47,783 nt of DNA from Gonium pectorale. Lineage: Eukaryota; Chlorophyta; Chlorophyceae; Chlamydomonadales; Volvocaceae. Shown here one piece after another: positions 1-12,070 of the stretch (the first letter of the stretch is position 1; the number at the start of each line of letters is the position of its first letter). The stretch is taken from positions 1,079,323 to 1,127,105 of the forward strand of contig LSYV01000005.1 in assembly GCA_001584585.1 (NCBI GenBank), read 5' to 3'. The notes under the pieces are model-generated. The model was not told the origin of the DNA. It ran no database searches and was given only the letters and a program-made list of their open reading frames with translations. Made by a program: the position numbers and the translations under genes.

Positions 1-141
1 GTGCTGGCGGTGCTCAACAGCCTGGAGTGGGCGCGGCGCTCTGTGCGCGCGCGTCGGCCGTTCGACCCTTCCGGCCAAAGTGGTGAAATTTTGGTTTCGT
101 CTGCAATGATTTGTCTGCTGGCGCTGCCTTGCTGGAATTGA
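1..141 (+). CDS. possible 3'-terminal exon of an upstream gene (partial)
   Basis: Frame 1 is open from the left edge to a TGA at 139-141. Its first 15 or so codons (GTG CTG GCG GTG CTC AAC AGC CTG GAG TGG) show the C/G-ending bias of volvocine coding sequence. A TGTAA poly(A) signal follows about 50 bases after the stop. No domain is recognisable in 46 residues. The codon bias fades after about base 60, where GT-rich sequence could also be a splice donor, so the coding part may end earlier than the stop. The product cannot be named. Confidence 0.35.
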   Translation: MLAVLNSLEWARRSVRARRPFDPSGQSGEILVSSAMICLLALPCWN

Positions 142-193
142 TGTCGCAGTGATTTCCCGGTGGCAGGCCGGGGCGCCCCAGCGCCTGGGGTAC

Positions 194-198
194 TGTAA
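194..198 (+). terminator. TGTAA poly(A) signal of the left-edge gene
   Basis: TGTAA is the usual nuclear polyadenylation signal of chlamydomonadalean algae. It lies about 53 bases after the TGA of the left-edge open frame, on the same strand. Confidence 0.4.
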
Positions 199-1731
199 CG
201 CAGTCTGCCTGTCTGCGAGGTTTGGCCCGGTAGCAGATAGCATCTAGCCTCGCCTCGCTCCTTCAGCATCGAAAGGGCGACCAGAAATCCTTCTCTTCAT
301 CAGCTCTAGCAGTAGCTGTTGCGTTTCTCTAGTTGCCAAGGCCCTCGGCGCCTCCTGCAGCTTGGTGACCTGGCGCCTCAGCAGGGGGCCTGCCATGCTG
401 CGTACGTCCGGTTTAAGAAGTCTTTACGTCCGTTTTGCGAAGTCCTCTGGCGGCCTTTGCTTGTCTGTGGGTTTTACGGGCCCCCGTGTCTGGGTTAAGC
501 ACTAGGCCATTGCTTTCCTCGTGACCGCACCTAGCCTGCATCAGACGCTTATGCGCTTCGAGCTGCGGCGCTGGGACTTGGGAGACGGAACTACGCTTGC
601 GTTTCCCGGGAGGGGCCTGTCTGCCTGTCTCGTCCGCCTGCCTTGTTCGGTTCCCGGCGCCCTACTGGAAACGTCACACCTTCGGGTGTGTATGACCGTA
701 GAGGTAGCCTCCCTGTTTTCGGCTCCTACACATTTTTTTAACGGAACTCAATCGCCTCAACCGGCAGGCTAGGTGCGAGCGGACGTGGAAGCGGGCGAAT
801 GTGTTGATGCCACAGCGATGGCGGAAATCCAGGGCTGAATCCTGCATGTGTTCTGCCAGTGTGCGTACCTATCGTGCGCATCTACCAGCATTATTTGCCT
901 ACCGGCCGTCCGCCGCCCAACGCCCAGGCGTGCGCAACCGCAATCGCCCCCACACCATCAGTATCATTGGCCATCATGGAAAGTCGGTTGTTGTCCCTCT
1001 GTCACCACCCTCCTTGTTGTCACACAGGTATCTGAGGGACGCTGCGGGTTGCCAGCTGCCGGCAGGCAGTTGGTCTGTAGGCCGGCACCCGGCAGAGTGT
1101 TTCGGCCCGGAAACGTGTGTTACTTGGAGATCCTGGAGGCGTTTCATCCCCGTCTCCAAGCGTGCCCACATTAGCTAGCTGGGCGCCCGCACTCGTACTT
1201 TTTGGGAGCACGCCAGTGGAGCAGAACTTTGTGTGCTCACTTCCCAGTGTGCAAACCCCAGGCATCCCCTACACTGAAGCAGTGGTACCTTCCGCGACCG
1301 TGGCAACGAACGATGAGGAGGCGCCAAACACCAACTGGACTCACCCAACCATCGTCAGCGGTGAGGTCGCCGGAGTGACAGCGTCCCGCGTGATGCCGCC
1401 ACGGGGCCTCGCCGCGCGCTGCAAGCTCTACATGCCCGCGTCCTTGCACGAAGGACTCCAAAAACACGCAACACGCGCTATCTTCCAGCAGACCGCCCCC
1501 CTCCTGCATACTATAGTGTGCAGTACAGCGCATGCCGATGTACGGCAGTACGAGACCCTGCGCATGTATGTACAAAAAAGCAACAAATGTGGCCAATCCG
1601 AAGCAAAACTAAGCAGCGACGACATGTTACCTGCAAAAATGAAGGGTACACTGCCGACGTCCCGTCCGGCGCCCGCCTCATCCACCATGCATTCCGTGTC
1701 ATCGCCATACCGCCAGTGCTTGGCGGGCCCA

Positions 1732-1736
1732 TTACA
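1732..1736 (-). terminator. candidate poly(A) signal for the wax synthase gene
   Basis: TTACA on the + strand reads TGTAA on the - strand. It is the first one I found downstream of the stop codon at 3146, and would give a 3' UTR of about 1.4 kb. TGTAA on the + strand also occurs just after it, at about 1773. Confidence 0.3.
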
Positions 1737-3145
1737 ATCTACCCATGGCCGCACAAGGCTTTGACGGGTACCTGTAACTTTGAAACTTTTGTAACCCGTA
1801 ACAAAGAATTAAGGACGCGCCAGTGCGCGGCGGGTGCACATTGACGTACCTATACAAAGAGCGACGCACACGCACACTTTGTGCATCCCCAATCAAAGAC
1901 ACAACAGCCAGCAACCCTGACACGGTACCTACAAAACGGCTGCGGACTAACGCGCTGCAGGACCCGCACTGCCCGCAAGGCCCGGATATTCTGGGCTTGG
2001 GCGCCTCGGAATGAACCCGGGGCAGCTTGCCAGAAGTTTGGACGCGGATCTGGGAACACACCGTCGCTCAGGAGACACCTGCTCCCATACGGCAGTCAAG
2101 CGGTAAAGGCCAGTACCTGGACGACGTCCGCCCCGCTCAATCCGTGCATTGCACCCCCCGGGGCGCCCGCCCTTCCGCCGCCCCCCACATCTCGGGCATG
2201 CGATGACGAGCCCCAATTGCAGCGTTTCCTTTTTTGAGCGAGCAGCCGCCGAAGCAACTGGCGCCGCAGGCGCTCCGACTCGCCCATGAGGCACTCGTGC
2301 GAACATTCAACGCCATGTGGGAATGGCGACCGCCCTTAGTTCCGCGTGGGGCCCGCCCGGCGTGCCCCACAAGAGTACCGGTACACCGGGCGGGGCTTCC
2401 ACAGCGTCTGCAGTTGCCAGCATGCCCATAACAAGGAACAAACAATTAAACAACGCTAAATATGCAACTACACAACACATCCTGTCGCAATGCAGCAACT
2501 GCAACATGTTTGAAGGGAGACCCGTGCGGCTCTCTCTCTCTTGGGGATGAACTCTCAATCGTGCATCGTGCACCGAACCAGCATCCGGCACCAATATGGC
2601 GCCCCAACCACAGACTGCAGCATTCCTGCGTGCGATCTAACATGAACCCACTGCGGTTCGGGCTACACAAAGAACGGACAGGCTACGCGCCGTTGCCAGA
2701 AATCAAATGTAGGACTGGAAGCAGCGCGCCAGCGTTGGCCGGGTATCCCTCACCCCCGTCCGCAGCCGTCGCTCATCGGCCCGCTCCAAAATCAACATGC
2801 AATGTCATTCTTCAGCCGGCAACGTTTTTCAGACAGGCTGCCGGGTCCCCCTAACCGCCTGCGCATGCCGCTTTGCCTTCATAACGCGGGTCGCGCCCCC
2901 CCGCCACGCCATCGAACCCTGCGGGACGCGCCGCCCCTGCACCGCCCCTCCTCCGCATCCTCCCCGCCACGCCGTGCCGCCTTCCTTCCCACCATCCCGG
3001 CCGCAGCCCAGCGCGCCATCAGCCATGACGGCTGCGGCTCATGGCTCCCGGAACCGTGCCTGCGCCGCGCGCCTCCCTTTCCTCGATAAACTGCACCGGA
3101 CAAGTTCCCCACACGCCGGTGGCTGCGCACCTGCGCCGTCCCGAC

Positions 3146-6100
3146 TCACGCCAGGCCGCCCACCGCCGCCACGGCGCCGAGGTAGCTCCGCGCCTGCGCC
3201 GCCACCGCCCCGGCGCTGGTCGCCAGCCGGTCGCACTTGCGGACCATGTCGCCGACCATGCCGGTCTTCACCATGGGCGGATACCACAGCAGGCAGAGCT
3301 GCGGGGGAAGGCCCGGAGGCAGGGGACGGGGGCGTGCGGGTAGGCGAGCTGAGGCGACACGCTGAGATCCTCGTTTGGGGTGGGAGCTGCAGCCATCTGA
3401 TCACCACTGCCACGACCACCACAGCAGCCGCTGGCGACGATATGCTTTAGTGCTCCCCTGAGGCGCCCAAAGCCATCTTCACCGAGTGGCCGGGGCCGAG
3501 CGGGCCCCTGTCGCTTTACTGTAGTGGGATTCTCCTACAGCCCCTTCTCCAGCCCGCCTCAACGCTGCTCCGGTCCGTTTACGACCCGCACACGAGAGTC
3601 GCTGACCCGGGCCTCATCCAAACCTCCCGCCCCGCGGGTCCGACTTTGCTGGCTAGGTGTCGCAGAACTGGGCTCCGCCGCACCTGCTTGGATACGCCCC
3701 TGCGTCCCGCCCCCCCCCCGCGCGTCTCCCACACGGCCATGACCCACCTCCCATCGTGGTTTAAGAAAAAGGGTGTAGTGAGGCTCAGTGTGAAGTAAAA
3801 AACCACCACAAAAACCGGGACCCAGGACCCACCTCCAGCAGGAACAGGCCGTGCGTCAGCAGCCGCGCTGCCGTCGGCGGCATCTTAAAGCCGGCGGCGC
3901 GCGCCAGCTTGCGCAGCTCAGACTCCGCCATCAGCACAAATGCCTGGCGGGGGGGGGCGAAGGGAAAGACGAATGAACGGCGTGGGGGGGGGGTTAGCCG
4001 GTAGAAAGAAGCGTTTCAGCACACGCGAAGCTATGTTGGGTGCGTGTGACGGCAGACGGTGGTTAGCAAGCCGAGAACCGGACCCGGCCGGCAAGGAATC
4101 GGCACACACATACACACACAGCTATTTTCTAGCCATGGAGTTTTGAGCACGCCATCTTGCATGTATGAGACACGCAAGTGCGCTATTGGCAACGTCGATG
4201 GGCGGGCCTGGCGACGTGGCGAATCGAGATGGTTGCCTAGTACATCATGTTTTTAGTGCAGAGAGGCGGCTCGCAGCCCCACGCTCAGCAGGCCCATGAG
4301 CCATGAGCCCATTACGGACGGCACCATGCCGCACAACACCGACGCCTCACACTCTTCTACCCCGCACTGCACAAAGGCCGCGTTACACCTGCCGTTCAAG
4401 TTACACCTGCCGTTCAAGCTACACCTGCCGTTCAAGCTACACCTGCCGTACAGATCCTTACCCCTTCCAATCCAAAACCGCAGTCCCCCCCGAGAGCCAC
4501 CGGCCCCGCAACGCGCCCCTTTGCAGCCTGGCAGCCGGCCGCCCCGTGCTGTTCCCCGATCCCCTCCCTCACTCCCTCCTGCCCCGCGCCGTGCGTACCT
4601 GGAGCACAAAGAGCAGGAACCATGAGCCGCCGGACGTCTGGCGCGTCATGGTGAAGCAGACCAGCTCGTGCCACGCCCCCGACACAACGAACACCAGCAG
4701 CATGGCCAGGAAGCGGCGGAGCTTGGACGGCCTGCGGCCGCCGCCGCCGCCGGACGCCTCCGCGGCGCGGCCGCCGGCAGCGACGCCGCTGCCGGCGGGG
4801 GCGGCGGCCTTGCCGACCAGATCTGCATCGGCAGCGCGGGGCTGGAGCATGCGGGAGGGATCGTGCTTGTCATCAGCGCCACCGCTGCCATCGTGCACCG
4901 TCCCGCCGGCGCTGCCGTTGCCGCTGCTGCGGGCGCTGACGTCGCCGTAACTGTTGTTGCAGTGGCGCAGGGACGAGGTGGTACTGGGCGCGTTGCCGCT
5001 GCCGGTGCCACTGACGCGGCTGGCGAGGCTGCCGCAGTCGGAGGGGGCCCAGCTGGAGGAGAGGCCCGACATGCTGCGAGACGGCACCACCGCGCCGGTC
5101 GCCGCGGCACCCACCGAAGCCGGCGGCGACGGCGGCGGCGACGGCTGCAGTGGCGCGCTGCCACGGCGGCGGACCCCGTTACTCTTGAAAGGCGTGACGG
5201 CGGCGCCATCAGCGTCAATGTCGGCCTCAGCTTCTGTTTCGCAGTCGCTGCCCACGTCGGGCAGGGAGTGGGCCGAAAGCGCAGGCGACGGCGGCTCGCC
5301 GCCTGCGACAGCGGCCGCTGCGGCATCTGGGGCCGACGGCGTTGGTGCTGGTGCTGCGGCCAGGCCAACTTCGGGCGCGGGGCGTGCACTTGGGCCGAAG
5401 GGCATTCCCGGGGCTGCAGCACGCGGCGCAGGCGGCTGCTGCGGCGGCTGCGATGCCGCCGGGTGTGGCAGTGCAGGCGATGGTGGCGGCGACGGCGATG
5501 ATTGTGGCAGGCGTGGCGGCGCTGCGGCGAGCCAGCGACCTGAGAATGCACGTCCCCCCGGGGGCCAGCTACGACTTAGGTTTGAATGAAACAGGGTTTT
5601 GACGTTAGCGGGCTGGACGCCGGCCGCATCCGCCCGTCCGGCAGCACAGCCTTCTGGGCACGAGGCACGAGGCACGAGCGAGGGGGCAACCTGTCGCACG
5701 GCACGGGGACACCGGACAGCAGCCGCGGCGACAGCAGCTGCGGCCTGCGGTCGCAGTGCGTGCCGTTGCCAACACTTGCGGCGACCGAGAAAGGAGCGAG
5801 CCAGCCCCGAAACGGGTCCAGCCCGAACACTGATGCGGCCCTCGCGGCCCCCGCCCTGCCCGCCTCCCCCCCGCTTTCCGGTGCACATACCCTCCACGGC
5901 TGGGTCATAGAAGGCCGCTCGCAGCACCGAGGACATGGTGATGTTCCAGCGGCGGCCCCACAGGTCCGCGAAGGACGTCGCCTGCGTCACGGGGGCGCCG
6001 AGCAGAGGCGGGGCCCGTGAAGAGGCAAAGAGACAATTTGGGGCATGCTCACAACAGAGGATAGCAAAACGCATGCATGGCCCGGCCAGCCCGGGGGATG

Positions 6101-8924
6101 CAGAGGAAGTGAGATACGCAGGAAACATGGGTGAGCAGGTAGGTGGGCTGGGGCGCAAAGAAATAAGGGGCGGCACGCCAATGAGGAGCTCCTCGAGCGT
6201 GCGCTTGGCTGCTTTGGCGGCCGCCTGGAGCGCTCCCGGCGCCCCTCGCTGCGGCCATGTGTGCGCAAGTTTGGACGGCGCGGTGCATGGCAAGTTTATC
6301 GCGATCCGCTCCTGACTTCCCCACCTACGATGGCTGGTGCCCGCCTGCCCATGCCTTCCGTGCAGGGCCGCCCTCAAGACACGGGGGGCACCCCGCCCGC
6401 CACCGCCCGCAGCGACGGTCGTTCACACCCCCGGCGTGCGCGCCCACCCGGCCCGTACCCCGCACGCCCCACCCGGCCCGTACCCGCACGCCCCCCCACC
6501 CGGCCCGTACCCCGCAGCCCCCCCCCCACCCGGCCCGTACCCCGCAGCCCCCCCCACCCGGCCCGTACCCCGCACGCCGCGCCGTGCCGGTCCGCGTTGG
6601 AGCTGGCCCCGGACCGCAAGCCAAGCCACCACGCCACAACGGTAGTACGGCAGTCTCTACCACACGCGTACCCCGCGCCGCCCCGCTCTGCCCTGCCTGC
6701 ACTCCCTGACCGTGCCTCAACCCGCGGCGGGTTTCACGCCAGCCGCTTTGTCCCGGTCCCGCATCCAGTCTCCTGCCAGGACCTCGCCCCAAGTCTCCTG
6801 CCCCGCACTGCGCCACCCGGCCCCGCCAGGCCCCACCCCCTTTCCCCGAGCCCCCCCCCCCTCGCTCGCTTTGCTAGAACCCCGCCCCGACACACCAGGT
6901 GAACGTTGTCAAAATGCGGCTCTGCAGTGATTCCAAAGAGCCACAGGGCAGTGCCGTCGACGAGGTCGCCCTGGCACGAGCGGGGGCGAAAGGCGGTCGC
7001 GCAGGCAGGCAGCCAGGCAGGCAGGTTGGTTGGTTGCACGCCCAGGCGTGCGATGCTTGTGTCGGCGGAGGACGATGAGCAAAGGCCATGCCATGATGCC
7101 CAGCCTCCGTGCCCGGGTCCGCGTAGCTGAGTAAACGGGAGAGAAGGCAGTGTGGACATGCGTTCTGGGGCGGCCCAGAGCAGTGGCCGGCGTCCTTTTC
7201 CCCCTGACTAGCCTGATGCCGGCCCACGTGCCCGTACCCCCTCAGCTGCGGACTGTCCAATCAAACCCAAACATACTCCTACGCCTGTGGAGGTGGGCCA
7301 CGGGACGCCACTCACTATTCCATCCACCTCGTGCATCAGGGCCACCCCTGGGGGGGGGAGGAGGGTTGCGACGGACGAAGAGGTGGCGGCGGGTGCAATA
7401 GAAGACGGGGGCAGGGGCGTGGAGCGAAGCGCAGAGCGAATATCCACACATACGACATACCGGCAGCAGGGGTGTCCGGAGGGACAGCACGTCCACCGGG
7501 TTGGGTTCAATGGCGCAGACGTGATGTGGATGAGATGCGGACACGGGGGGTTGAAGGCGCTACACTACCGGTGTGCGGCAGAGGCGCTGGGTGCAGCTAA
7601 CTGCACGCTAAAACCCTAAAAAAAACGCTGACCCATGACCCACAGACCCAGGATGTGAACAGCGGGTGCCGGGGTGGACGGGACGACGAGAGGATAGGGG
7701 AAGCGCCTACCCGGCCACGACGGTACGATCAAGCAGCTCGCGCTGCGCCGCGGGGCATGCCGAGCTGCCGCCCGCTGACGGCGCTGAACGCACAGTGAAA
7801 GAGGCTACATGCTAGGCCGTCATGGTAGGCCGTCTATGGGGCAGGGGAGAGTCGGGTCGTGTAGAGGAATGCGCTCGGGGGCCGGGGGGCCCGTCTGCCT
7901 GGGGGCCAACCCATAAACCCTTAGGCCGTGGCGCGGGGCCCTGCTTACCCGCCATGAAGTACGACAGGCCCTTGGCCCAGGCGAGCAACAGAGCCAGCGC
8001 CGGCGCGTCGGCCGCCACGCGGTCCCGAATGTCGGGGGCATGGAAGGCGGTCAGGGAGAGGACGACCAGCACCACGAATATGGCTGGGAGGGAGGGAGGG
8101 AGGGTCAACGAGGGGGCGTAACACCAATCAGGGCGGAGCCAGAGCACGGCGGCGTTGGGAGGCTTTGGAATGAGCAACGTGATGGCTTTGGCACGGAGGG
8201 AAGAGGGCGATCGGTTGGTTTGAGCTGATGCTCGGGTCAGGGTTCCGCACGCACCCTGACCCGCGGAAGGGTGGGCAACCAGATAATGGGCGGACCTGCA
8301 ATGCCGCGCGTACAAACCCGAGGTGCTCACACGGTTGGCACATTGACCTGGTTACCTAGCTTCCTCCAGCCCGACCGTAGCTTCGCAGTGACAATGGTGG
8401 AGCGGTCCTTGGAGAAGGCTGCGGTTGGCGGGTGCGGTTGGTGAGTCCCTTGGCCGGGATTGTAGATGTTCACCGAAGCAAGACGTTCGGCATCTTACCA
8501 GCTTCGATTCGAACGGGGATGACCGGAAGAACACAGACCCCAATGAACGTCCATGCGTTGAGCGCCGGGTTTGCGAGACAGCCACGCCCAGCAGTAAGGG
8601 CAAGGATCTGTAGCAGCAGTCAGCAGCAAACCGCGAGGGCGCGAGGAACGGTCGCGATTCAGAGGCTGACGCCGTGTGACAAATCGCCAAATCTGTTATC
8701 CGTGATATCACCTTGAAAGCCAATGTTGACAGTATGCAGCACAGCGTCTGAGCCAGGAAAGGTTCCGCCTTGCCATCAACAGTGAGCGGAAGCACGAAAA
8801 GGGCTGCGACCACGGGGGCGAGCAGCACGAGCCGCGCGAGTCCAGGTGGGATGCGGGATTTTACGGTGAGTGCGTAGCCGATGATGAGCGGAAAGCTCGC
8901 TGCGATAAGTACAGGCGATGGCAT
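3146..8924 (-). CDS. wax synthase-type MBOAT acyltransferase (long-chain-alcohol O-fatty-acyltransferase family)
   Basis: Ten exons in transcript order: 8924-8712, 8607-8499, 8083-7949, 7783-7727, 7347-7316, 6970-6896, 5981-5891, 5539-4599, 3943-3833, 3298-3146; 638 residues. The family joins fatty acyl-CoA to long-chain alcohols in the ER membrane. The N-terminus (residues 8-70) has the plant wax-synthase pattern SRIPPGLARLVLLAPV followed by further membrane helices. DLWGRRWN (213-220) is the family FWGRRWN motif and is preceded by the usual EPHFD segment. SGAWHEL carries the expected catalytic His528. Between these two motifs sits an insert of roughly 260 residues rich in Ser, Ala, Gly and Pro (about 245-505) that the family normally lacks. 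The start at 8924 is the first ATG before the conserved helix. The weak point is the exon 4 end: a better-looking donor at 7710 breaks the phase, so a GTACC donor after 7727 was used. It is divergently arranged with the PAQR gene. DGAT1 is a less likely alternative. Confidence 0.82.
4383..4453. repeat. 18-bp tandem repeat, 4 copies
   Basis: The unit TTACACCTGCCGTTCAAG is repeated four times with few changes. It lies inside the intron between exons 8 and 9 of the wax synthase gene. It has no spacers, so it is a minisatellite and not a CRISPR array. Confidence 0.85.
6447..6585. repeat. C-rich minisatellite, about 5 copies
   Basis: An approximately 28-bp unit built on CACCCGGCCCGTACCCCGCA is repeated about five times with length variation in its poly-C part. 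It lies in the intron between exons 6 and 7 of the wax synthase gene. Confidence 0.8.
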
Positions 8925-9684
8925 AGCTGAAAGAGATGGAGAGGCGAGTCGACTCGTGGGTCTGTGTATATCTGTGTTTATGCGTCTACATCGATTGAAA
9001 TTTATCACTGACAGACGTCGTGCCGCGTCCACATGAGGACAGAGCAAACGCCCCTCAAAATACGACCCGCGTAACGCACGCAGACCCGCAACGCATGCGA
9101 AGGGCGAACATGGGACGAGCAGAACTGTGACAAAGGAGGTTGCAACATACGCGTGTATGGCGCCGGCGCCTGTTGGTGAGTGGGGAGACCGGGCCGGCGA
9201 CAAGGTTTGGGGCATGCACCGAGTTTTTCAGGGGCCATACGTCGTGAGAAGGTGGATGGGTCGACGGCATGGTGTTGCACCGGCATGCAATCCGACGGAA
9301 GGCTTTCCGACACGATAGGGGAAGACAGACAGTCGTCCCATTTTCCTTGCATGGAGCTTAATTATATTCTCATACGTTGCACGCCTTGTTGTGACAAGTA
9401 GCGGCATTCATGGGGTGAAACCAAGCACCCAACCGTCAATTTACCGGAAATGCGCTTTTTAAGGACTGCCAATATTTGCCCATGATACTGATTCCAACGC
9501 ATTTAGACAATCTGCATTTGCTGCTGTTGCGTCCTCATTTACTTCGCAGAATTGACCATCCTCAGGCTCTGGTTTGAGTATTCAGAGAAGCCAGCTAGTT
9601 TAAATGCAATAGTTGCCCAGCTCTGGCTCCTTTGTTGGCTCGTTAAGCCGCTCACCGACGTTGATTCTACCCCTCTGTGCAAAC
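8925..9684. promoter_or_regulatory. shared promoter region between the wax synthase and PAQR genes
   Basis: About 760 bases separate the two divergent start codons, so both promoters and 5' UTRs must lie here. The part around 9355-9560 is clearly AT-richer than the surroundings (for example TTAATTATATTC near 9359). Weak frames on both strands do not look coding. No transcription start site can be fixed from sequence alone. Confidence 0.5.
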
Positions 9685-12070
9685 ATGGGTTTCGCAAGGG
9701 GAAGAGCTGGCAAGGATCAACCAAGCGGAGGGAATGACGTCGAAATCACTGCGCAGGCTGGGCCCAGGCACGCGCCAGGGCACACACCGTTGCGCACCGG
9801 GCTCACTGAGGACGAGGTGCCCTACGGGTTCCGGCTCGCGGGCATCCGCACTGGCTACCGAATGGGCGGCACCTACGTAGAGTGCCTCTTCCCCGGCCTC
9901 TTTCAGTGGCACAATCAGACCCTGAACTCGTGGACAATGATATGGGGTGAGGCTGCTTCTGTACCACTCTCCAGAGGGTGGGTGTGGAAGGGCACCACAG
10001 CCATACACTCAAATCCTGGCGAGTGCTCTGGCACGAGCCCCTCTTACATGCTGATACGCCGGCAGTCCATTCCGTCAGCTTCGCGTGCCACGGTGCAGCC
10101 TTCCGCGCTGTCGTTCCCCCTCCCAATCCAGGTACACGCGTCCGTGTAAGCTCCGGTGTGTAGAAGGGTCAATTTCCGTCCCTTCCGTGTCGCATCTCCC
10201 CCTCCGCGCCCATCCCAACCCGGGCCCCACCCCTACCCCCAGCCCCACTTTTCGCCTTCGACAACCCAGGATAACATGCGCCTCCGGCTTCTCCACTGAC
10301 GACGCTCCCCAAGCCCACCGCCCGCCCCCCCAAGCTCCCCTAAGCATAACGCTACCTCTTGGCCGCCCCCTCCAGGCTGGATGCTGTCCACTGGGCTGCT
10401 AGTCTGGACGCTGCTCCACCTGCGGCCGCAGGGCGGCGACCTAATGGCGTTCCTGGCGTTGTGGCTCTGCCCCACCGTCCACCTGCCGTTTACAGTGGGT
10501 GCGTGCATAGTGGGTCTGCGTGTCGACTGAAACCTGTAGAAGAACTGCATGGGTGCCGGGTGCGGGATGTGTCGGATAGCGCAGGGCAGGGCACGGCCGC
10601 CGGGCAGGCGGGCGGCTGCGATGCGGTAGACCTCACCGCGCGGTAGCACGTGGCACGTCGACGACCGACCCACATCGACCCACATCGCCTGACTCCTGGT
10701 TTGTGCGTTCCGGCTGCGTGGGGTCGGCAGTCGTCGACTAGTGGCATCGACGCTGTGTGACTGCGGTAGCGGCGGTGCGCGAAGCACGCTTGCACAAGCA
10801 CATCAGCTTGAAAGCTGCACGGGGCAGTCCTCAAGGCCATCGTGGAACCAGGCCGAGGCGCTTGCGGCTGATCCTTTTCAGCGCCTGCGCGACCGTGACC
10901 GCTGCACCTGCCCTGCCCGCGGTCGCATGCAGGCTACCACCAGTTTCTGTGCATCGGCCCCGAAGTGCTGCGGCGCTGGCGCGCCCTCGACGTGGCCTTC
11001 ATATTTATCGCATCTATACCGCTGACGTACGGCTTGGCGTACTTTGTCGTACCGTTTCCGTACACGCTGGCACTGACGGCCGTCTCGGTGAGCCTGTCCC
11101 TGCACGCCTGGCACAACGCGGCGGCGCTGCCAGCGGGGGCCGACATTGATAAGAAGGCCAACACCCGATACGTGGTGGGTGGGGGTTGGCCAGACTGGAT
11201 TGGGCTCACCGCGGTTGCGGGGCATTGGTCCTTGTCTGGAGTGGCTGGTTGTATGCGTTGCCAACGCGTGTTCAGGCTGGGCCGCGCTGGTAGCCGTGGT
11301 GCAGGGCAGCTAAGATGGCGAGTAGTTGGGGTTTCCATTCACCTCAGGCAGGGATTGAGTAAGTGCAACGTCAAGCGGCAGCAGTTGGGGCAGACCCCAG
11401 ATCGCAGAGTTCCATGTGTACATGTACCGGCCGGCGCCGGGCCTGATCCCTGTGTTCTCTGGGCCCTGCCGGCGCCTGTTGACGCCACAGGGACTGGTGG
11501 TCATGGTCTACCTCATCCCCGTCGTGCTCCAAGCCGCCATGGACCTGCGCCAAGCGCTGATAGCGCCCGGTCGTGGCGGCGCCGCTGCTGCCGCCGTGGG
11601 CTCCAGTGGCCCGTATGACGTGCTGTACACCGTGAAGTGTGCTGCGGGCATTGTGTTCTGCTTCGCGTACGGCGGGGTTAGCTACGTGCTGTCGTACCCT
11701 GACATCTACGCCCCCGGCGTGTTTGACATTGTGGTGAGTGGGTCTGCTTGGTCGACGGATCTACCACCAGCCAGTGACCATGGGGCCTTATACACTTTGT
11801 CACTACTCTTCGACAACCTCCCCCTCTCTCAGGATGTCCTCCTGCATCTGTGCATCTGTTCGAGCGAACAGAGACCACAACGCATGGGGTCATCGCCAAC
11901 TCCCAACCCGTACCCGCCCATCCATTTTCCCGCCCCGCGCCGCACAGGGCGCCGCGCAGCAGCTGATGCACATTGCGATCTCGGGAGCGACGGCGCTGGA
12001 GTGGCTCTTCGTCATCCACATGTACCAGCGCAGCCACGTGCCGGGGTCGGCTATCCCGACTGGCCACTAA
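9685..12070 (+). CDS. PAQR (progestin/adipoQ receptor, HlyIII-like) membrane protein
   Basis: Five exons: 9685-9946, 10376-10498, 10933-11178, 11408-11733, 11948-12070; 359 residues, with phases consistent at every junction. The cytosolic N-terminus leads into GIRTGYRMGG and then LFQWHNQTLNSWTM (residues 73-86), the PAQR pattern normally read as HNETxNxWTH. Membrane helices follow. TVGYHQF (His131) and LDVAF (Asp148) match motif B, and the last helix carries QQLMH (323-327). PAQR proteins are seven-helix membrane proteins; adiponectin receptors bind zinc and have ceramidase-like activity. Here the first His of the last-helix HxxxH is Gln323, and the TH of the first motif is TM, so zinc binding is doubtful. 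The start at 9685 has an AAACATGG context. An in-frame TTG lies upstream at 9613, but there is no nearer ATG. It shares its promoter region with the wax synthase gene. Confidence 0.82.
10261..10305 (-). repeat. dispersed repeat family 2, copy in PAQR intron 1
   Basis: On the - strand this reads GAGAAGCCGGAGGCGCATG followed by a TATCC-type continuation. The same core occurs at 19021-19060 and in a diverged form at 39409-39450. It ends shortly before the acceptor of PAQR exon 2. Confidence 0.6.

Larger units (their letters stand above)
142..3145. other. convergent 3' flanks, no gene recognised
   Basis: This stretch separates the end of the left-edge gene from the stop codon of the wax synthase on the other strand. 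It is less GC-rich than the exons. It has several open frames on both strands, for example 1117-1764 (+), but none shows biased codon use, a domain or a convincing exon structure. It probably holds the two 3' untranslated regions. A near-palindrome centred on ACTATAGT lies around 1505-1522. Confidence 0.5.

Noticed and set aside
1117..1764. 215-codon open frame on the + strand
   Set aside because: No codon bias, domain or exon structure; it lies in sequence expected to be 3' UTR of the opposite-strand wax synthase.
4668..5501. Long Ala/Gly/Arg-rich open frame on the + strand
   Set aside because: It is the antisense shadow of the low-complexity insert of the wax synthase exon, caused by GC-rich codons.
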